NCBI RefSeq assembly: GCF_004785955.1
Contig: NZ_SJER01000008.1
Span: 1-64,000 of the forward strand
Length of the DNA: 64,000 nt
Source: Halostella litorea
Lineage (GTDB): Archaea > Halobacteriota > Halobacteria > Halobacteriales > Natronoarchaeaceae
Direction of reading: 5' to 3'
How positions within the stretch are numbered: position 1 is the stretch's first letter; each line of letters begins with the position of its first letter. The notes beneath the pieces were generated by a model that was not told where the DNA came from, did not search any database, and was given only the letters and a program-made list of their open reading frames with translations. A program made the position numbers and the translations under genes. Of the stretch, positions 1-8,288 are shown piece after piece.

Positions 1-2
1 TC

Positions 3-737
3 GAAGCGGCCGGGAAACCCGCGGTGATCCTCTACCTATCAGACTTCGACGTGAACGGCCACGCGATGCCGGCTTCGATGGCAGGGAAGCTGGCGTGGCT
101 CAAGCAACGCGGCGACCTCGACCAGCGCGTGCTCGTCGAGCGACTGGCCGTCACGCCCGAGCAGATCGAGGAACTTGACCTTCCGCGCAAGCCCATCGAG
201 GAGAGCGAGGCGACGGGGACCGGCGGCGTCGCGTACAATCGCCGCGTCACCGAGTGGGAAGAGGAACACGGCGCGGGGGCCACGGAGTTGAACGCCCTCG
301 AACAGTACCCCGACGAGTACCGCCGGATCGTCGCGGAGGCCCTACGGCGCTACTCGGACCCGGAGATCCCGACGAAGAACCGCGAGGCCGCCGCCGACTG
401 GAAGCTGGAGGTCGAGGACCGCGTTCACGAAGAACTGCTGGCCGACGGCGTCGACGACGATCTTGACGAACTCCGGCAGTGGGTCGACGACTTCAACGAG
501 GCGTACGCGGCGGTCGCGGACGTGTTCGAGCGCCTGCGCGACCTGAAGGGCGACGATTCGGAGCTGGGCGAGTGGGAGGCCCGCGTCGAGGACGTGGTCG
601 GGGACGTCGAGTACCCCGTGGCGAGCGTCCCCGAGGGCGACGCGGCGCTGCCCGACGATCCGATCTACGACAGCGAGCGTGGCTACGTCGCGAACAAAGC
701 GCGGATCGACCGATATCGGGCGGGAGGAGACGGATGA
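3..737 (+). CDS. Toprim-domain protein, 5' end outside window
   Basis: The frame is open from the first codons of the window, so the start lies upstream. It reads EAAGKPAVILYLSDFDVNGH near the left edge. The segment LYLSDFDVNGHAMP is the acidic DxD part of a Toprim fold as found in phage and topoisomerase VI-A-like proteins, and ELNALEQYP further on is a second conserved patch of these phage Toprim proteins. The C-terminal third is acidic and helical. It overlaps the next gene by 4 nt (ATGA). The exact nucleic-acid activity cannot be decided without the N-terminal half. Confidence 0.6.
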   Translation, partial: EAAGKPAVILYLSDFDVNGHAMPASMAGKLAWLKQRGDLDQRVLVERLAVTPEQIEELDLPRKPIEESEATGTGGVAYNRRVTEWEEEHGAGATELNALEQYPDEYRRIVAEALRRYSDPEIPTKNREAAADWKLEVEDRVHEELLADGVDDDLDELRQWVDDFNEAYAAVADVFERLRDLKGDDSELGEWEARVEDVVGDVEYPVASVPEGDAALPDDPIYDSERGYVANKARIDRYRAGGDG

Positions 738-1042
738 CAGAGGACGAACCGACGTTCAACCGAGCCCACGCGTGGGCGTTTCGGGCCCTGCTGCTCACCG
801 TAGCCGCCCTGCCGTCGATCCCGTACGGCTGGATCTGGCACGAGACAGTCGCCCCCGTATTCGTCGTGCTGGCCCTGCTGGCGGTGTGGATGGTGCTCAC
901 GGTCGTTGCCGAACGGCTGGAGGGCCGGAGTGTGAGACGGCAGGGACAGGTGATGCTGGCCGAGCAGGCCGGTGTCCCGCTCGACCAGGACCAGCGAAAC
1001 GAGTGGAACGACCCGTACGACGCTGAGGAGCGTGATCGGTGA
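734..1042 (+). CDS. small two-helix membrane protein
   Basis: A 102-aa protein starting at the ATG of an ATGA overlap with the Toprim gene. Two hydrophobic segments (about residues 14-31 and 36-55) are separated by the short stretch WIWHET. A polar, charged tail rich in R, Q and D follows. No family is recognised. The coupling suggests one transcript with the Toprim gene and with the next small ORF. Confidence 0.6.
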   Translation: MTEDEPTFNRAHAWAFRALLLTVAALPSIPYGWIWHETVAPVFVVLALLAVWMVLTVVAERLEGRSVRRQGQVMLAEQAGVPLDQDQRNEWNDPYDAEERDR

Positions 1043-1200
1043 CGAAAGAAGTTCAGACAGACCTACGTCGCGACCCGGCACGCTATCCGGTACCACTGTC
1101 TCGTGGTGGCCGCGATCGCGTACCCGATCCCGTGCAGGAGTACCGTAGCGACAGCGAGTTCGACGAGCCCAGCGGGGGACACGGGCAGTTGCATCTGTAG
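1039..1200 (+). CDS. 53-aa hypothetical protein
   Basis: This short ORF starts at a GTG that overlaps the previous stop codon (GTGA), the same coupling used throughout the window, and ends in TAG. The product starts MTKEVQTDLRRDPARYPVPL, is polar with no hydrophobic segment, and belongs to no family I recognise. Translational coupling and lack of a gap are the main support. Confidence 0.4.
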   Translation: MTKEVQTDLRRDPARYPVPLSRGGRDRVPDPVQEYRSDSEFDEPSGGHGQLHL

Positions 1201-1233
1201 CGATAATCTAACGCGTTTCAGTTAAAAACTCGG

Positions 1234-2442
1234 TCACTCGTCGCCGAACACCTGACTCCCGATCTCGGACAGCTCACTCGCTTCGATGTGGCTGTACATC
1301 TTGCTTGTCGTCGCCGGGTCGGCGTGCCGAAGGGCTCGCTGCGCCGCCGAATGATCGGCCTCCCGGAAGTACATCTCACCGGCCCCACGCCGGCCGCCGT
1401 GCAGCGTCAGGTAGTCCTTCGAGTCCTCGCTGGTGTCGACGCCCGCGGCATCGCTCAGCCGCTTGAACAGCCGCCTGCCGCCGGAGGTAGACAGCGCCGG
1501 CGGCCGGCTGTCGAACTCCCGGATCGCTTCGAGCGGGTCGTCGAACGGTTCCAGCCACTCCTCCACGTCGGCCTCGTCGTGGCCGCGGTCGCGGAGGTCC
1601 TCGCGGACCGCACCCCACAGTGAGGGCCGGTGGAACGTCGGGAACAGCGGCCAGTCGTCGCTCGCGGGGTCGAGCACGTCGTGCCACCGCCGCAGCGCGG
1701 GGAGCGGCTTGTCGGTCAGCGGAGCCTGCTCGTCGTCCTGGCTCTTGCCGAACACGTCGATCGTCCGGTTCTCCAGATCGAGGTCAGCCCACGTCGCGCC
1801 GTTGCGGCCGTCGCGATCGTCGTCACTGCGGGACAGGACCTCCGCCCCACGGACGCCGGCGTAGCCGATGAGGTACGCGAGCGCGCGGTCACGAACGGGG
1901 GCGAGAGCGTCGCTTCCTTCCTCGTCGATGGCTTCGTGCGCCCGCTCGTCGACGTACTGCAGGAGCGTCTGTCGCTGCGCGGGACTCCAGAACTGCTGGT
2001 CGGCCGACGAGCGCGACGGCCGGTCGGGCATCTCGTCGATTACGGTCGCCGAGTCGGCGGGGTTGTCCTCGAGGTCGCGCCATGCGACACACCACGCCAG
2101 ATACGACCGGACGGCGTTGAAGTATGTCCACGCGGTCCCGCGGGTGATTCCGCCGTCGGCGTCTCCGTCGTTCGCCTTCACGCGCCGGGCAAGGTACTTC
2201 GGGTAGCGGGCGAGCGTGCGTTCGTCGATGCCCTCCAGGTACTCCGTTCCAGTATGCTCGTGCATCCAGTCGATCCACGTCGGGAGGATGCGTTCGAGCT
2301 GGGCGGCGTACGCGCCGGAGCGGTCGCCGCTCTCAGGGTCGACCGTCTTCGCCTTGTAGTCGAGGAAGTCGTCTAGTGGGTCAGCGAGTGGTGTGTTCCC
2401 GGCGCTGACCCCGGGAGTAGCGTCGTTCTGGCTGGGGTCCAT
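1234..2442 (-). CDS. tyrosine recombinase / integrase
   Basis: A 402-aa XerC/phage-integrase-type protein with an N-terminal SAM-like core-binding region. The catalytic set is visible: R in GVRGAEVLS (about residue 196), HGGRR (H348, R352), LRHADPATT (H373) and nucleophile Y383 in KMYSHIEA. HxxR appears as HGGR and the final W/H position is H. Length and motif spacing are normal, so it is probably active. It converges with the Toprim group and is separated by 230 bp from the end of the leftward operon. No tRNA or obvious att core is visible beside it. Confidence 0.85.
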   Translation of the reverse strand: MDPSQNDATPGVSAGNTPLADPLDDFLDYKAKTVDPESGDRSGAYAAQLERILPTWIDWMHEHTGTEYLEGIDERTLARYPKYLARRVKANDGDADGGITRGTAWTYFNAVRSYLAWCVAWRDLEDNPADSATVIDEMPDRPSRSSADQQFWSPAQRQTLLQYVDERAHEAIDEEGSDALAPVRDRALAYLIGYAGVRGAEVLSRSDDDRDGRNGATWADLDLENRTIDVFGKSQDDEQAPLTDKPLPALRRWHDVLDPASDDWPLFPTFHRPSLWGAVREDLRDRGHDEADVEEWLEPFDDPLEAIREFDSRPPALSTSGGRRLFKRLSDAAGVDTSEDSKDYLTLHGGRRGAGEMYFREADHSAAQRALRHADPATTSKMYSHIEASELSEIGSQVFGDE

Positions 2443-2674
2443 CGTGTCAGTGTACCCTACAGCGTCGACCCACTAGAATGTACTGTTGTTTTTCAGGCTA
2501 AACGTGAGTGGGTGCAGACACGGCGTTTCCGGTAGAGAATCGCAAGACGGCTGTACGATAGTCTTGTTGAGCGGTGGTTCTAAACCACATATGACTATAC
2601 AAAACTGTGGTCTCTATCGCTAGTCACGAACTCCGGCGCAACAAGCGTCTGACGCCCGCTCCCACCGCCCGAGC
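2443..2674. other. intergenic region with hairpin at operon end
   Basis: No gene is seen. It contains the perfect inverted repeat GTGGTT-CTA-AACCAC at 2573-2587, which lies downstream of the last gene of the leftward operon and could be a terminator or RNA-stabilising hairpin. The left part holds the promoter region of the recombinase. I see no convincing att site. Confidence 0.35.
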
Positions 2675-2929
2675 TTAGAACGTGAGAAGAACGCCGATGC
2701 CGATGCCGACGAGAACACCGATCGCCACGCCGATGAACACGCCATCCGCGGCTGTAAGCGGCGGCGACTCGTCCCAGCGTCCGCACTGCGTGCAGCGCTG
2801 TCCTGATCCCATGAACGCGTCGTCGACGTAGTCGTGGCCGTGGAGGCGGCAGTACAGCGGGGCAAACGGGCCGTACGGAAGCGACGGCGTGACGTGATCG
2901 GTGTCTGATTCGCTGTTCTCACCGGTCAT
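2675..2929 (-). CDS. zinc-ribbon protein with C-terminal membrane helix
   Basis: The 84-aa product has a putative metal site (C and H in LYCRLHGHDY, then CTQCGRW) followed by a single glycine-rich hydrophobic helix (GVFIGVAIGVLVGIGIGVLL) reaching the C-terminus. This predicts a tail-anchored membrane protein with a cytoplasmic zinc ribbon. It is the last gene of the long leftward operon and starts in an ATGA overlap with its neighbour. Confidence 0.55.
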   Translation of the reverse strand: MTGENSESDTDHVTPSLPYGPFAPLYCRLHGHDYVDDAFMGSGQRCTQCGRWDESPPLTAADGVFIGVAIGVLVGIGIGVLLTF

Positions 2930-3333
2930 AATTCCCTCCGAAGCAACGCCAGCGACCCCAATACCGGCTGCCAGAGGATTCGAACAACGTTCCCAGCGGC
3001 GAGGGCCGCCCTCGTCCTCATGGACAGCGAACCCGAATCGCGGTTCCGATAGTAGTCGTGGACTTCCTCGACGGCCTCGCCAGTCCCGAAGTAGTAGTCC
3101 AGATCGTTCGCGAACTCGTGGCGGAGGAGTCCGGTGAACGTCTTTGCGGCGTCCGTCGCGTGCCCTCGCTCGTGCTGGAGAATGAGATCGTGGGCTTTCG
3201 GATACTCTTTCAACTCCTCGTCGAGGACGATGACGTTGTACCGGTAATCGTAGTGGTTCTCAGCGCCGGGGAGGTAGTAGACCTCCGGGTCAGCGTCCTG
3301 CTCGCGGGTCGTCGTGCAGTTGCGTTCCATCAT
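2926..3333 (-). CDS. putative zincin-type metallopeptidase
   Basis: The 135-aa product carries LILQHERGHATDAAKTF, a match to the HExxH zinc-binding and catalytic motif on a predicted helix (around residue 52). An acidic patch and a YY-rich region follow and could supply the third ligand. A hydrophobic stretch near the C-terminus (NVVRILWQPVLGSLALL) may contact membrane. It is small for a peptidase, so activity is inferred only from the motif. It is ATGA-coupled on both sides. Confidence 0.5.
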   Translation of the reverse strand: MMERNCTTTREQDADPEVYYLPGAENHYDYRYNVIVLDEELKEYPKAHDLILQHERGHATDAAKTFTGLLRHEFANDLDYYFGTGEAVEEVHDYYRNRDSGSLSMRTRAALAAGNVVRILWQPVLGSLALLRREL

Positions 3334-3617
3334 GCGTTTTCTTCACGCCAGGAATGTTCGATTACGCTCTCGTCGTAGGTCACGTACTCACAGACTGCAC
3401 AGACGGCGACCGAGGCCGCGTCGGGCGTGGCGATCCAGTTTCGCGATCCACAGCTATCGCAGGGTTCGCCCATCGTCCCGTGGTCATACAGATCGCGGTG
3501 CTTCGCACAGAGCGGGCGGCCGTTCCGAGTCGCCGCAGGGTTCGTCTGGCACGCCGAGACGCCGCAGGACTCGCCTGCGACGGCTCCCGACAGCGCTGTG
3601 ATCAGGTCGTCAGCCAT
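3330..3617 (-). CDS. double zinc-ribbon protein
   Basis: I chose the ATG of MADDLITALS because a separate short gene ends just here. The product has about 95 aa with CGVSACQ, a C/H pair in PLCAKHRDLYDHG, then CDSCGSRNW and CAVCEY, consistent with two metal sites. No enzyme domain is seen. A longer reading frame upstream overlaps the neighbouring small gene and is less likely to be translated. Confidence 0.5.
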   Translation of the reverse strand: MADDLITALSGAVAGESCGVSACQTNPAATRNGRPLCAKHRDLYDHGTMGEPCDSCGSRNWIATPDAASVAVCAVCEYVTYDESVIEHSWREENA

Positions 3618-3759
3618 CGTCCTCGAACCCGTAGCCTTCTCGGAGATCACTTTCAGCACAGCCAAGCCGGTTCGCCGCCTCCATCCGGCAGTAGGATTCG
3701 TCGCCGCCGTCGACTTCGATCCACTCACCTGTCGTAGCGTCGTGGAACACGCGGGTCAT
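3610..3759 (-). CDS. 49-aa hypothetical protein
   Basis: This ORF starts at an ATG inside an ATGA overlap with the upstream gene and ends within the start region of the downstream gene (ATGGCTGA). The product begins MTRVFHDATTGEWIEVDGGD and contains one cysteine. The strict coupling on both sides is the main evidence. Its function is unknown. Confidence 0.5.
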   Translation of the reverse strand: MTRVFHDATTGEWIEVDGGDESYCRMEAANRLGCAESDLREGYGFEDDG

Positions 3760-3962
3760 GCCGTCTCACCGTCCTCCCGTTCGATCCGCAGTTCGCCCGT
3801 GACGCGAACCGTCTCGGGGAGCGTTCCGGCGCTGTCCGGTTCGCCGACGACCTCGACTGCCGCGTCGCCGACATCCACCATCCCGATGTTCGACAGGTCG
3901 ATCGAGTCGGCGACGGTCGTGTCGATTTCGACCGTGACGGTGTCGGGGTTCTCGTCGGTCAT
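3756..3962 (-). CDS. 68-aa acidic hypothetical protein
   Basis: An acidic protein with alternating valine/threonine strands (TVTVEIDTTVADSIDLS), probably a small beta-rich fold. It contains no cysteine and no recognised motif. It is ATGA-coupled to both neighbours. Confidence 0.5.
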   Translation of the reverse strand: MTDENPDTVTVEIDTTVADSIDLSNIGMVDVGDAAVEVVGEPDSAGTLPETVRVTGELRIEREDGETA

Positions 3963-4372
3963 CGGTCGGCCCCCGGTTCGCCGGCCTCCTTGTAGTCGAC
4001 CTCATACTGCCGCCCGTGGAACTGCCGCGTCCACGCCGGACAGTCGGTACACTTCCAGACGGTCACCATCTTCCCCTCGGAGACGGTCATCCCGCCGCGG
4101 ACCCACTGGTGGTTGTCACACTGCCAGCCGTCAGACTGAGGGATGAGGACGCTTCGGTTCGACTCCTTGTAGCCGCCATCCCACGTGCCGGCAAACTCTG
4201 AGAGCGTCTGCCGGTACTGATGCGACGCGTAGTCCCCGGAAAGCGACCACTCCAGATCGTGCAGGAGTTGAGCGATCCCCTCCAGCAGTTCCGCCTCGTC
4301 CTCGTCGAGCCGCGCGCGCCGCTTGACCTCGCGGACATCCTGGAACAGGTAGTCGAGACTGCCGCCGCTCAT
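3959..4372 (-). CDS. 137-aa zinc-ribbon protein
   Basis: The start is the ATG overlapping the upstream stop. The N-terminal half is helical (MSGGSLDYLFQDVREVKRRA). The C-terminal half has C and H in QCDNHQW and a CTDC pair in WKCTDCPAWTRQF, a likely zinc ribbon. No known family is recognised. Confidence 0.5.
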   Translation of the reverse strand: MSGGSLDYLFQDVREVKRRARLDEDEAELLEGIAQLLHDLEWSLSGDYASHQYRQTLSEFAGTWDGGYKESNRSVLIPQSDGWQCDNHQWVRGGMTVSEGKMVTVWKCTDCPAWTRQFHGRQYEVDYKEAGEPGADR

Positions 4373-4704
4373 GCCGAATCGGCCTCCGTAACCAGCAGTT
4401 TCTCCAGCCCCTCGCGGTCGTCGTAGTCCTCCGGCAGCGCGTCGGCCGACACGAGGTCGTACATCAGCGACGCCAGTTCCGAGACGACCATCTCGCGCCG
4501 CTCGGGGTCGTCCTGTTCGAGGTGCCGGACGTACACGTCGTGGCGGATCTTCGCCCACTGTTCGCCGTCGAGGTGGCTGATGTCGCGGGCTTCGTCCCAC
4601 GTGTGCTCGCAGGCGGTGCGTTCGGCGTCGCAGTCGGCCTTGACGTACTCGCGGCAGGGCACGCAGATGAGCAGGCCCGGCCAGTCAGTGTCGCTACTCG
4701 ACAT
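4369..4704 (-). CDS. 111-aa helical protein with N-terminal zinc site
   Basis: Starting at MSSSDTDWPG it contains LICVPCREYVKADCDAERTACEHTW, a CxxC...C...CxH arrangement typical of a zinc finger. A long acidic helical part (SELASLMYDLVSADALPED) follows. The start is placed in the overlap with the upstream gene. Function unknown. Confidence 0.5.
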   Translation of the reverse strand: MSSSDTDWPGLLICVPCREYVKADCDAERTACEHTWDEARDISHLDGEQWAKIRHDVYVRHLEQDDPERREMVVSELASLMYDLVSADALPEDYDDREGLEKLLVTEADSA

Positions 4705-4966
4705 CGATCTCCACCTCGTCGCGCTTCGCCGCCGGCGGCAGGCGGTCCTTCGCATCCAGGCGCTCGACCACGTCGTCTGGGAGGCCACCCGCGGCCGGGT
4801 CCATGACCGTCGTCACCTGCCGGTTCGCCAGCACCGAGACGATGAAGATGTCCGCCTCACACTCCGCACAGCGGATCACGCCGACGTCCCGGTCGGTGTC
4901 GAAGCGGAACTTCTGCCGGCGGTCGCCACAGTCCGGACACTCCGGACAGACGAGCGGCCCGCTCAT
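4694..4966 (-). CDS. 90-aa zinc-ribbon protein
   Basis: The product has four cysteine pairs in order: CPECPDCGD near the start, then CAECEAD, a standard zinc-ribbon layout separated by about 25 residues (FDTDRDVGVIR). The tail contains LPDDVVERLD. It overlaps both neighbours, and is probably a nucleic-acid or protein adaptor. Confidence 0.55.
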   Translation of the reverse strand: MSGPLVCPECPDCGDRRQKFRFDTDRDVGVIRCAECEADIFIVSVLANRQVTTVMDPAAGGLPDDVVERLDAKDRLPPAAKRDEVEIDVE

Positions 4967-5331
4967 GCGAAGTCCTCCAGGCTCGTCGGCTTTGGCCTCG
5001 GTTCGGTGTCGATCCGGTCTTTCGAGACGGTGCCGATCGGGTAGTCGTCGTTGGCGTAGCCGTGGAGTTGGTCGACGACCGTCTCGAACGGGCCGTACGC
5101 GTCGGGAACGGGGACGCGTTCCTGACACTTCCAGGTGTAGTCGAAGGCCCAGAACGCTAGGTCGCCGTCCTCGACGGTGACGTACATCGGATTCGGGTTC
5201 GAGTCGATCCGGACGGCCTTCGTGTCTGGGTTCTCCCACAGCAGTTTCAGCGCGCGTTCTGCCGTGTGGTTGCACTCCGTCTCGGTCGGTCGCAGGTTCG
5301 TACGGTCGATCTCCGTGTCTTGATCGTGCAT
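4963..5331 (-). CDS. 122-aa hypothetical protein
   Basis: A soluble mixed alpha/beta protein with aromatic strands (DLAFWAFDYTWKCQERVPVP). It has few cysteines and no recognised motif. The ATG overlaps the upstream stop (TAATG). Confidence 0.45.
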   Translation of the reverse strand: MHDQDTEIDRTNLRPTETECNHTAERALKLLWENPDTKAVRIDSNPNPMYVTVEDGDLAFWAFDYTWKCQERVPVPDAYGPFETVVDQLHGYANDDYPIGTVSKDRIDTEPRPKPTSLEDFA

Positions 5332-5621
5332 TAGGTCTCGCCTCCGTTGCCGTCGGTCGCCGTGTCGACTGAGCGAAGTTGATCCGCCAGCCCTCGTTTG
5401 AGCCTGACCTGCGTTTCGTCGTAGCCGTCGCCATAGCAGAGGGAAATCCCCTGATGGTATCTCCCCGCGTCCGTGGTCGTCTCCAGCGATTCCAGCACGT
5501 CATCGTAGTCCTCGCTCGGGACCACGATCATCCAGTCGTCGGGACTGTCAACCCACTCAGCGAACTCTCGTATCCGCTCTGCAATCTGCTCAGTCCCGCC
5601 CGTAGACGGCTCACTCGACAC
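5331..5621 (-). CDS. 96-aa hypothetical protein
   Basis: It starts at GTG (MSSEPSTGG) within the end of the upstream gene. An N-terminal helix (ERIREFAEWVD) is followed by short strands. No family is recognised. The overlap of 11 nt with the upstream gene is typical of this operon. Confidence 0.45.
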   Translation of the reverse strand: MSSEPSTGGTEQIAERIREFAEWVDSPDDWMIVVPSEDYDDVLESLETTTDAGRYHQGISLCYGDGYDETQVRLKRGLADQLRSVDTATDGNGGET

Positions 5622-6105
5622 GCCGGATCACCTCCCGCGGCCGCAGTTTCTCGCAGGTGTTCGCCTTCGAGTCGAGGTCGTAGGCCAGCGCCTTGCTGTC
5701 GTACTCCCGCTCCCACGGCGGGATTACGACGCGGTACTCGTGCCCGTCGACGGCTTCGACAGTAATGCCGGGACCGAGGCGGTCGGGGTCGATCCCCAGA
5801 TCGATCACCTCGAACTCGGCTTCGCCGTGCTCGACGAACTCGGTTTCCGAGTCACCATAGACGCGCTTGGTCGCGACGACGGGACTCCAGCCCTCGCGCG
5901 GGTCGTACTCGGCCGTCAGGTCCCACAGCGGGGCGCGGTGCCCGTCCTCGGCGACGGTGACCGCGTGGGTCGTGATCGCGCCTGTGCTGTGTTTTCGGAT
6001 GTCGTCGACCGTGCCGACGAACCGGTCCGCGTCGGCGGGCGTGACCCGGACCGTGTCGTCCGTCGCGAGTGGTTCGAGGTCGGGGTGGGTTGGTTCGTCC
6101 GCCAT
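5611..6105 (-). CDS. 164-aa hypothetical protein, beta-rich
   Basis: The ATG of a TGATG overlap is preferred to a GTG three bases upstream. The N-terminus (DTVRVTPADADRFVGTVDDI) reads like a small OB/SH3-type beta barrel, and a second strand-rich part (HEYRVVIPPWEREY) follows. No catalytic motif is visible. Confidence 0.45.
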   Translation of the reverse strand: MADEPTHPDLEPLATDDTVRVTPADADRFVGTVDDIRKHSTGAITTHAVTVAEDGHRAPLWDLTAEYDPREGWSPVVATKRVYGDSETEFVEHGEAEFEVIDLGIDPDRLGPGITVEAVDGHEYRVVIPPWEREYDSKALAYDLDSKANTCEKLRPREVIRRVE

Positions 6106-7013
6106 CACGCATCACCCTCGTTTTGCTGCGCGTTCGGCTCGATAGTCTGTAGCTCGTCGAGAAGGTCCTGCATCTCGGTGACCTTCTGCGAGATGTCTTG
6201 GAATCGGCGCTCGACGTTGTCCTCGAAGTGTTCCAGTTCGTTGTCGAGACTGTTGAACTGGCCGCCCTCCAGCGCCTGCACGAACTGCTTGGCCTTGTTC
6301 AGCCGTTCAATCCGATCGTCGCTGATCGGGTGGACGTACCCCAGTAGCCCAGCGTCCCGGAGTTTGTCGACCGTCTCGGCCTTGTCGTGCAGGTCCTCAG
6401 CCTCACGGTCGAGCCGACGGTCGGTCAGTTCCTCCTCCGCCTCCTCGTAGCCGCGCCGGCGGGCTTCCCGGAGGTCCTGTTTCGTATAGTTGGACTCCCC
6501 GCCGACGGTTTTCTGGATAAACCGCCCCCAGAACGCCTTGTCGGGCTCGCCCTGCTGGTGCTCGGTCAGCTCCGAGTCGACTTGCTTCCAAATCTGCTCG
6601 CTGTTCGGTTTGAGTTCGAACAGTCCCCAGCCCTCAGGTAGCTCCGACTCCTCGACGACGCCGGACCAGGCGACGACGTACCACTCGTCGCAGGCCGTGA
6701 CGAAGTAGTCCGCCTTCGCACCCTCGTTTTTCTCCGAGAGCCAGTCGGAGCGACTGGCCTTGAACTCGAAGCCGACGACCTTGAAGTTCCGCGACGGGAA
6801 CGTGTTGACCGCGATTGCGTCGGCCCGGCGGCCGTTCGGGCTGGCCAGTTCGAACGCCAGCGACCACTCCGGTGGGTCGAAGCGGCGTTTGATGGACAGC
6901 TTGATCTTGCTGGTTTTCTCCGCGTCGGTCAGGTTCTCCGGGGGTTTGTTCATCAACTCGCGCCACTCGTCCTGTTCTGTGTCGGTGAGTGTCTCCTGCT
7001 GTGCGTCGCTCAT
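6105..7013 (-). CDS. PD-(D/E)XK nuclease-like protein with coiled-coil tail
   Basis: The 302-aa product has an N-terminal module with ADAIAVNTFPSRNF then VVGFEFKASRSDWLSE, a D...ExK arrangement followed by SRSDW. This matches the MmcB-like restriction-fold families found in phages and near DNA-repair genes (D about residue 65, E/K about residues 85-87). YFVTACDEWYVVAW completes the core sheet. The C-terminal half is strongly helical and ends in a coiled coil. A nuclease or DNA-processing role is inferred. Confidence 0.6.
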   Translation of the reverse strand: MSDAQQETLTDTEQDEWRELMNKPPENLTDAEKTSKIKLSIKRRFDPPEWSLAFELASPNGRRADAIAVNTFPSRNFKVVGFEFKASRSDWLSEKNEGAKADYFVTACDEWYVVAWSGVVEESELPEGWGLFELKPNSEQIWKQVDSELTEHQQGEPDKAFWGRFIQKTVGGESNYTKQDLREARRRGYEEAEEELTDRRLDREAEDLHDKAETVDKLRDAGLLGYVHPISDDRIERLNKAKQFVQALEGGQFNSLDNELEHFEDNVERRFQDISQKVTEMQDLLDELQTIEPNAQQNEGDA

Positions 7014-7358
7014 TCAGGCATCGCCTCCGTTGCCGTCCCGTTCCGCCGGATGGATCGGCCCGAGTGTCTTCCAGATGTCCCTCTGCAGGTACGCCGCGTC
7101 CGTCCAGTACTCGTGTTCGCCGCCCCGATACGCCCGCACCACCTCGTAGTGTTCGGCGCAGCCGTCGGCGTCCTCAAGCAGGGGAACGATGTCATCGCCG
7201 AGTTCGTCAAGCAGCACGAACCCGACGCGGGTGGGATCCTTTTCGACGGCGATCTCCGTGACGACGGCCCACTGCCAGCCGTCGTACTCCAGCACCGTGC
7301 CTCGCGTGACGCCGTCGAGATGCGGGTGGTCGAACTGCAGGGTTTCGCCGCCGGCCAT
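7014..7358 (-). CDS. 114-aa hypothetical protein
   Basis: The ATG of a TGATG overlap is chosen over an upstream GTG. The N-terminus contains beta strands (RGTVLEYDGWQWAVVTEI) resembling a small barrel. A single C/H pair occurs in GCAEHYEV. No family is recognised. Confidence 0.45.
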   Translation of the reverse strand: MAGGETLQFDHPHLDGVTRGTVLEYDGWQWAVVTEIAVEKDPTRVGFVLLDELGDDIVPLLEDADGCAEHYEVVRAYRGGEHEYWTDAAYLQRDIWKTLGPIHPAERDGNGGDA

Positions 7359-7789
7359 CACTCGTCACCTCCAGCGAACGCGTCGAGCGACTGGTTCTGT
7401 GCCTCACGCATCGCCTGCTGGAGTTCGGCGACCGACTCTACGCCCTCGCGGTCGTCGTAGAACGTCAGCAGCCACACGGTCGCCTCACGGAGTTCCGAGC
7501 GGTCCGCCCCCGTTTCGACGCTGTGGACCTCCGTGCCGTCGATCGTGAACACGAAGGTGTCCTTCGGGCCGGGCGTGCGCTTGGACGTACGCGTGAGTGC
7601 CGTGCCATCCTGGTGTTCCCATTTGGTGTGGAACTTCCCGTGGTCGGCGATGTCCCAGCCGCCGGGGACGGGGTAGCGCAGGTTGGCCTTCGACCACGTC
7701 TCGACGTCTTCCCACTCCTCGTGCATCGGCGGGTCGGGGATCGACGGCGGTTCGTCCGGGACGCCGCTGTAGTCGGTGTCGTCCGACAT
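7358..7789 (-). CDS. 143-aa hypothetical protein
   Basis: It starts at MSDDTDYSGVPDEP in an ATGA overlap. A beta-rich centre (KFHTKWEHQDGTALTRTSKR) is followed by a helical tail ending DAFAGGDE. The same C-terminal DAFAGG motif ends two other proteins of the window (genes ending at 15978 and at 27... region not included); here the match is to the 15978-16376 gene. Function unknown. Confidence 0.4.
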   Translation of the reverse strand: MSDDTDYSGVPDEPPSIPDPPMHEEWEDVETWSKANLRYPVPGGWDIADHGKFHTKWEHQDGTALTRTSKRTPGPKDTFVFTIDGTEVHSVETGADRSELREATVWLLTFYDDREGVESVAELQQAMREAQNQSLDAFAGGDE

Positions 7790-7929
7790 CACTCGCCACC
7801 TCCGCCGGCACCCCGACAGCCGGGGCACCACTGTTCCTCGTTGCCGTCTACCTCAACGCGGGTGAGGTTCACGTCGTTCGTGATTTCGATCCCACAGCCG
7901 TCGCAGTTGTCGGGTTCGTTCTCGGACAT
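7789..7929 (-). CDS. 46-aa zinc-finger microprotein
   Basis: The product contains CDGCGIEI and, 27 residues later, CPGCRG, a complete CxxC...CxxC zinc ribbon in a 46-residue protein. It starts one base into the previous stop (TGATG) and ends in an ATGA overlap. Haloarchaeal zinc-finger microproteins of this size are known as a class; the role here is unknown. Confidence 0.6.
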   Translation of the reverse strand: MSENEPDNCDGCGIEITNDVNLTRVEVDGNEEQWCPGCRGAGGGGE

Positions 7930-8288
7930 CATTGCCACCGCTCGGGCGTGTCCGCGCTCCGGATAACTGTCGCACTATGCACGTCCATCCGCCAGCGTTC
8001 GAGCCGCAGCGACGCGTCGATACACTTCGTACACGGCCGCAGGTTGAACTTCATCACCGCTTCCTCGGCGTCGGCCGCCTCGACCGCCGACCACAGCGAC
8101 CCCTCGGGGAGCCGCTGGCCGCATTTGGGGTGGTACTCGTAGTCGTACTCGTCGCCGTCGCAGGCGGCCCGCTCGTGGACCGTCCCCGCCGGCGACGAGA
8201 CGAACCGGCAGTCCGCGGCCTCGTGGACGGTGTCGCCGTTCGGGAGCGTTCGGGTCCGGCGCTCCGGGCGGTCGGTGTCACTCGGCAC
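7929..8288 (-). CDS. 119-aa cysteine-containing protein
   Basis: A GTG start (MPSDTDRPERR) overlapping the upstream stop is inferred because no ATG is near. Metal-ligand-like residues occur as ADCRFVSS, RAACDGDEYDYEYHPKCGQ and RPCTKCIDASL. This probably forms one or two irregular zinc sites. Function unknown. Confidence 0.4.
   Translation of the reverse strand: MPSDTDRPERRTRTLPNGDTVHEAADCRFVSSPAGTVHERAACDGDEYDYEYHPKCGQRLPEGSLWSAVEAADAEEAVMKFNLRPCTKCIDASLRLERWRMDVHSATVIRSADTPERWQ

Noticed and set aside
1039-1200. tRNA or att site next to the first integrase
   Set aside because: No T-arm or anticodon arm can be found; the segment is better read as a coupled small ORF.
2950-2980. T-loop-like TTCGAAT on the minus strand
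   Set aside because: No T-stem is possible and the site is inside the zincin-like gene.
5195-5220. GGTTCGAGTC on the plus strand
   Set aside because: It is within a coding gene on the other strand and lacks a matching stem.
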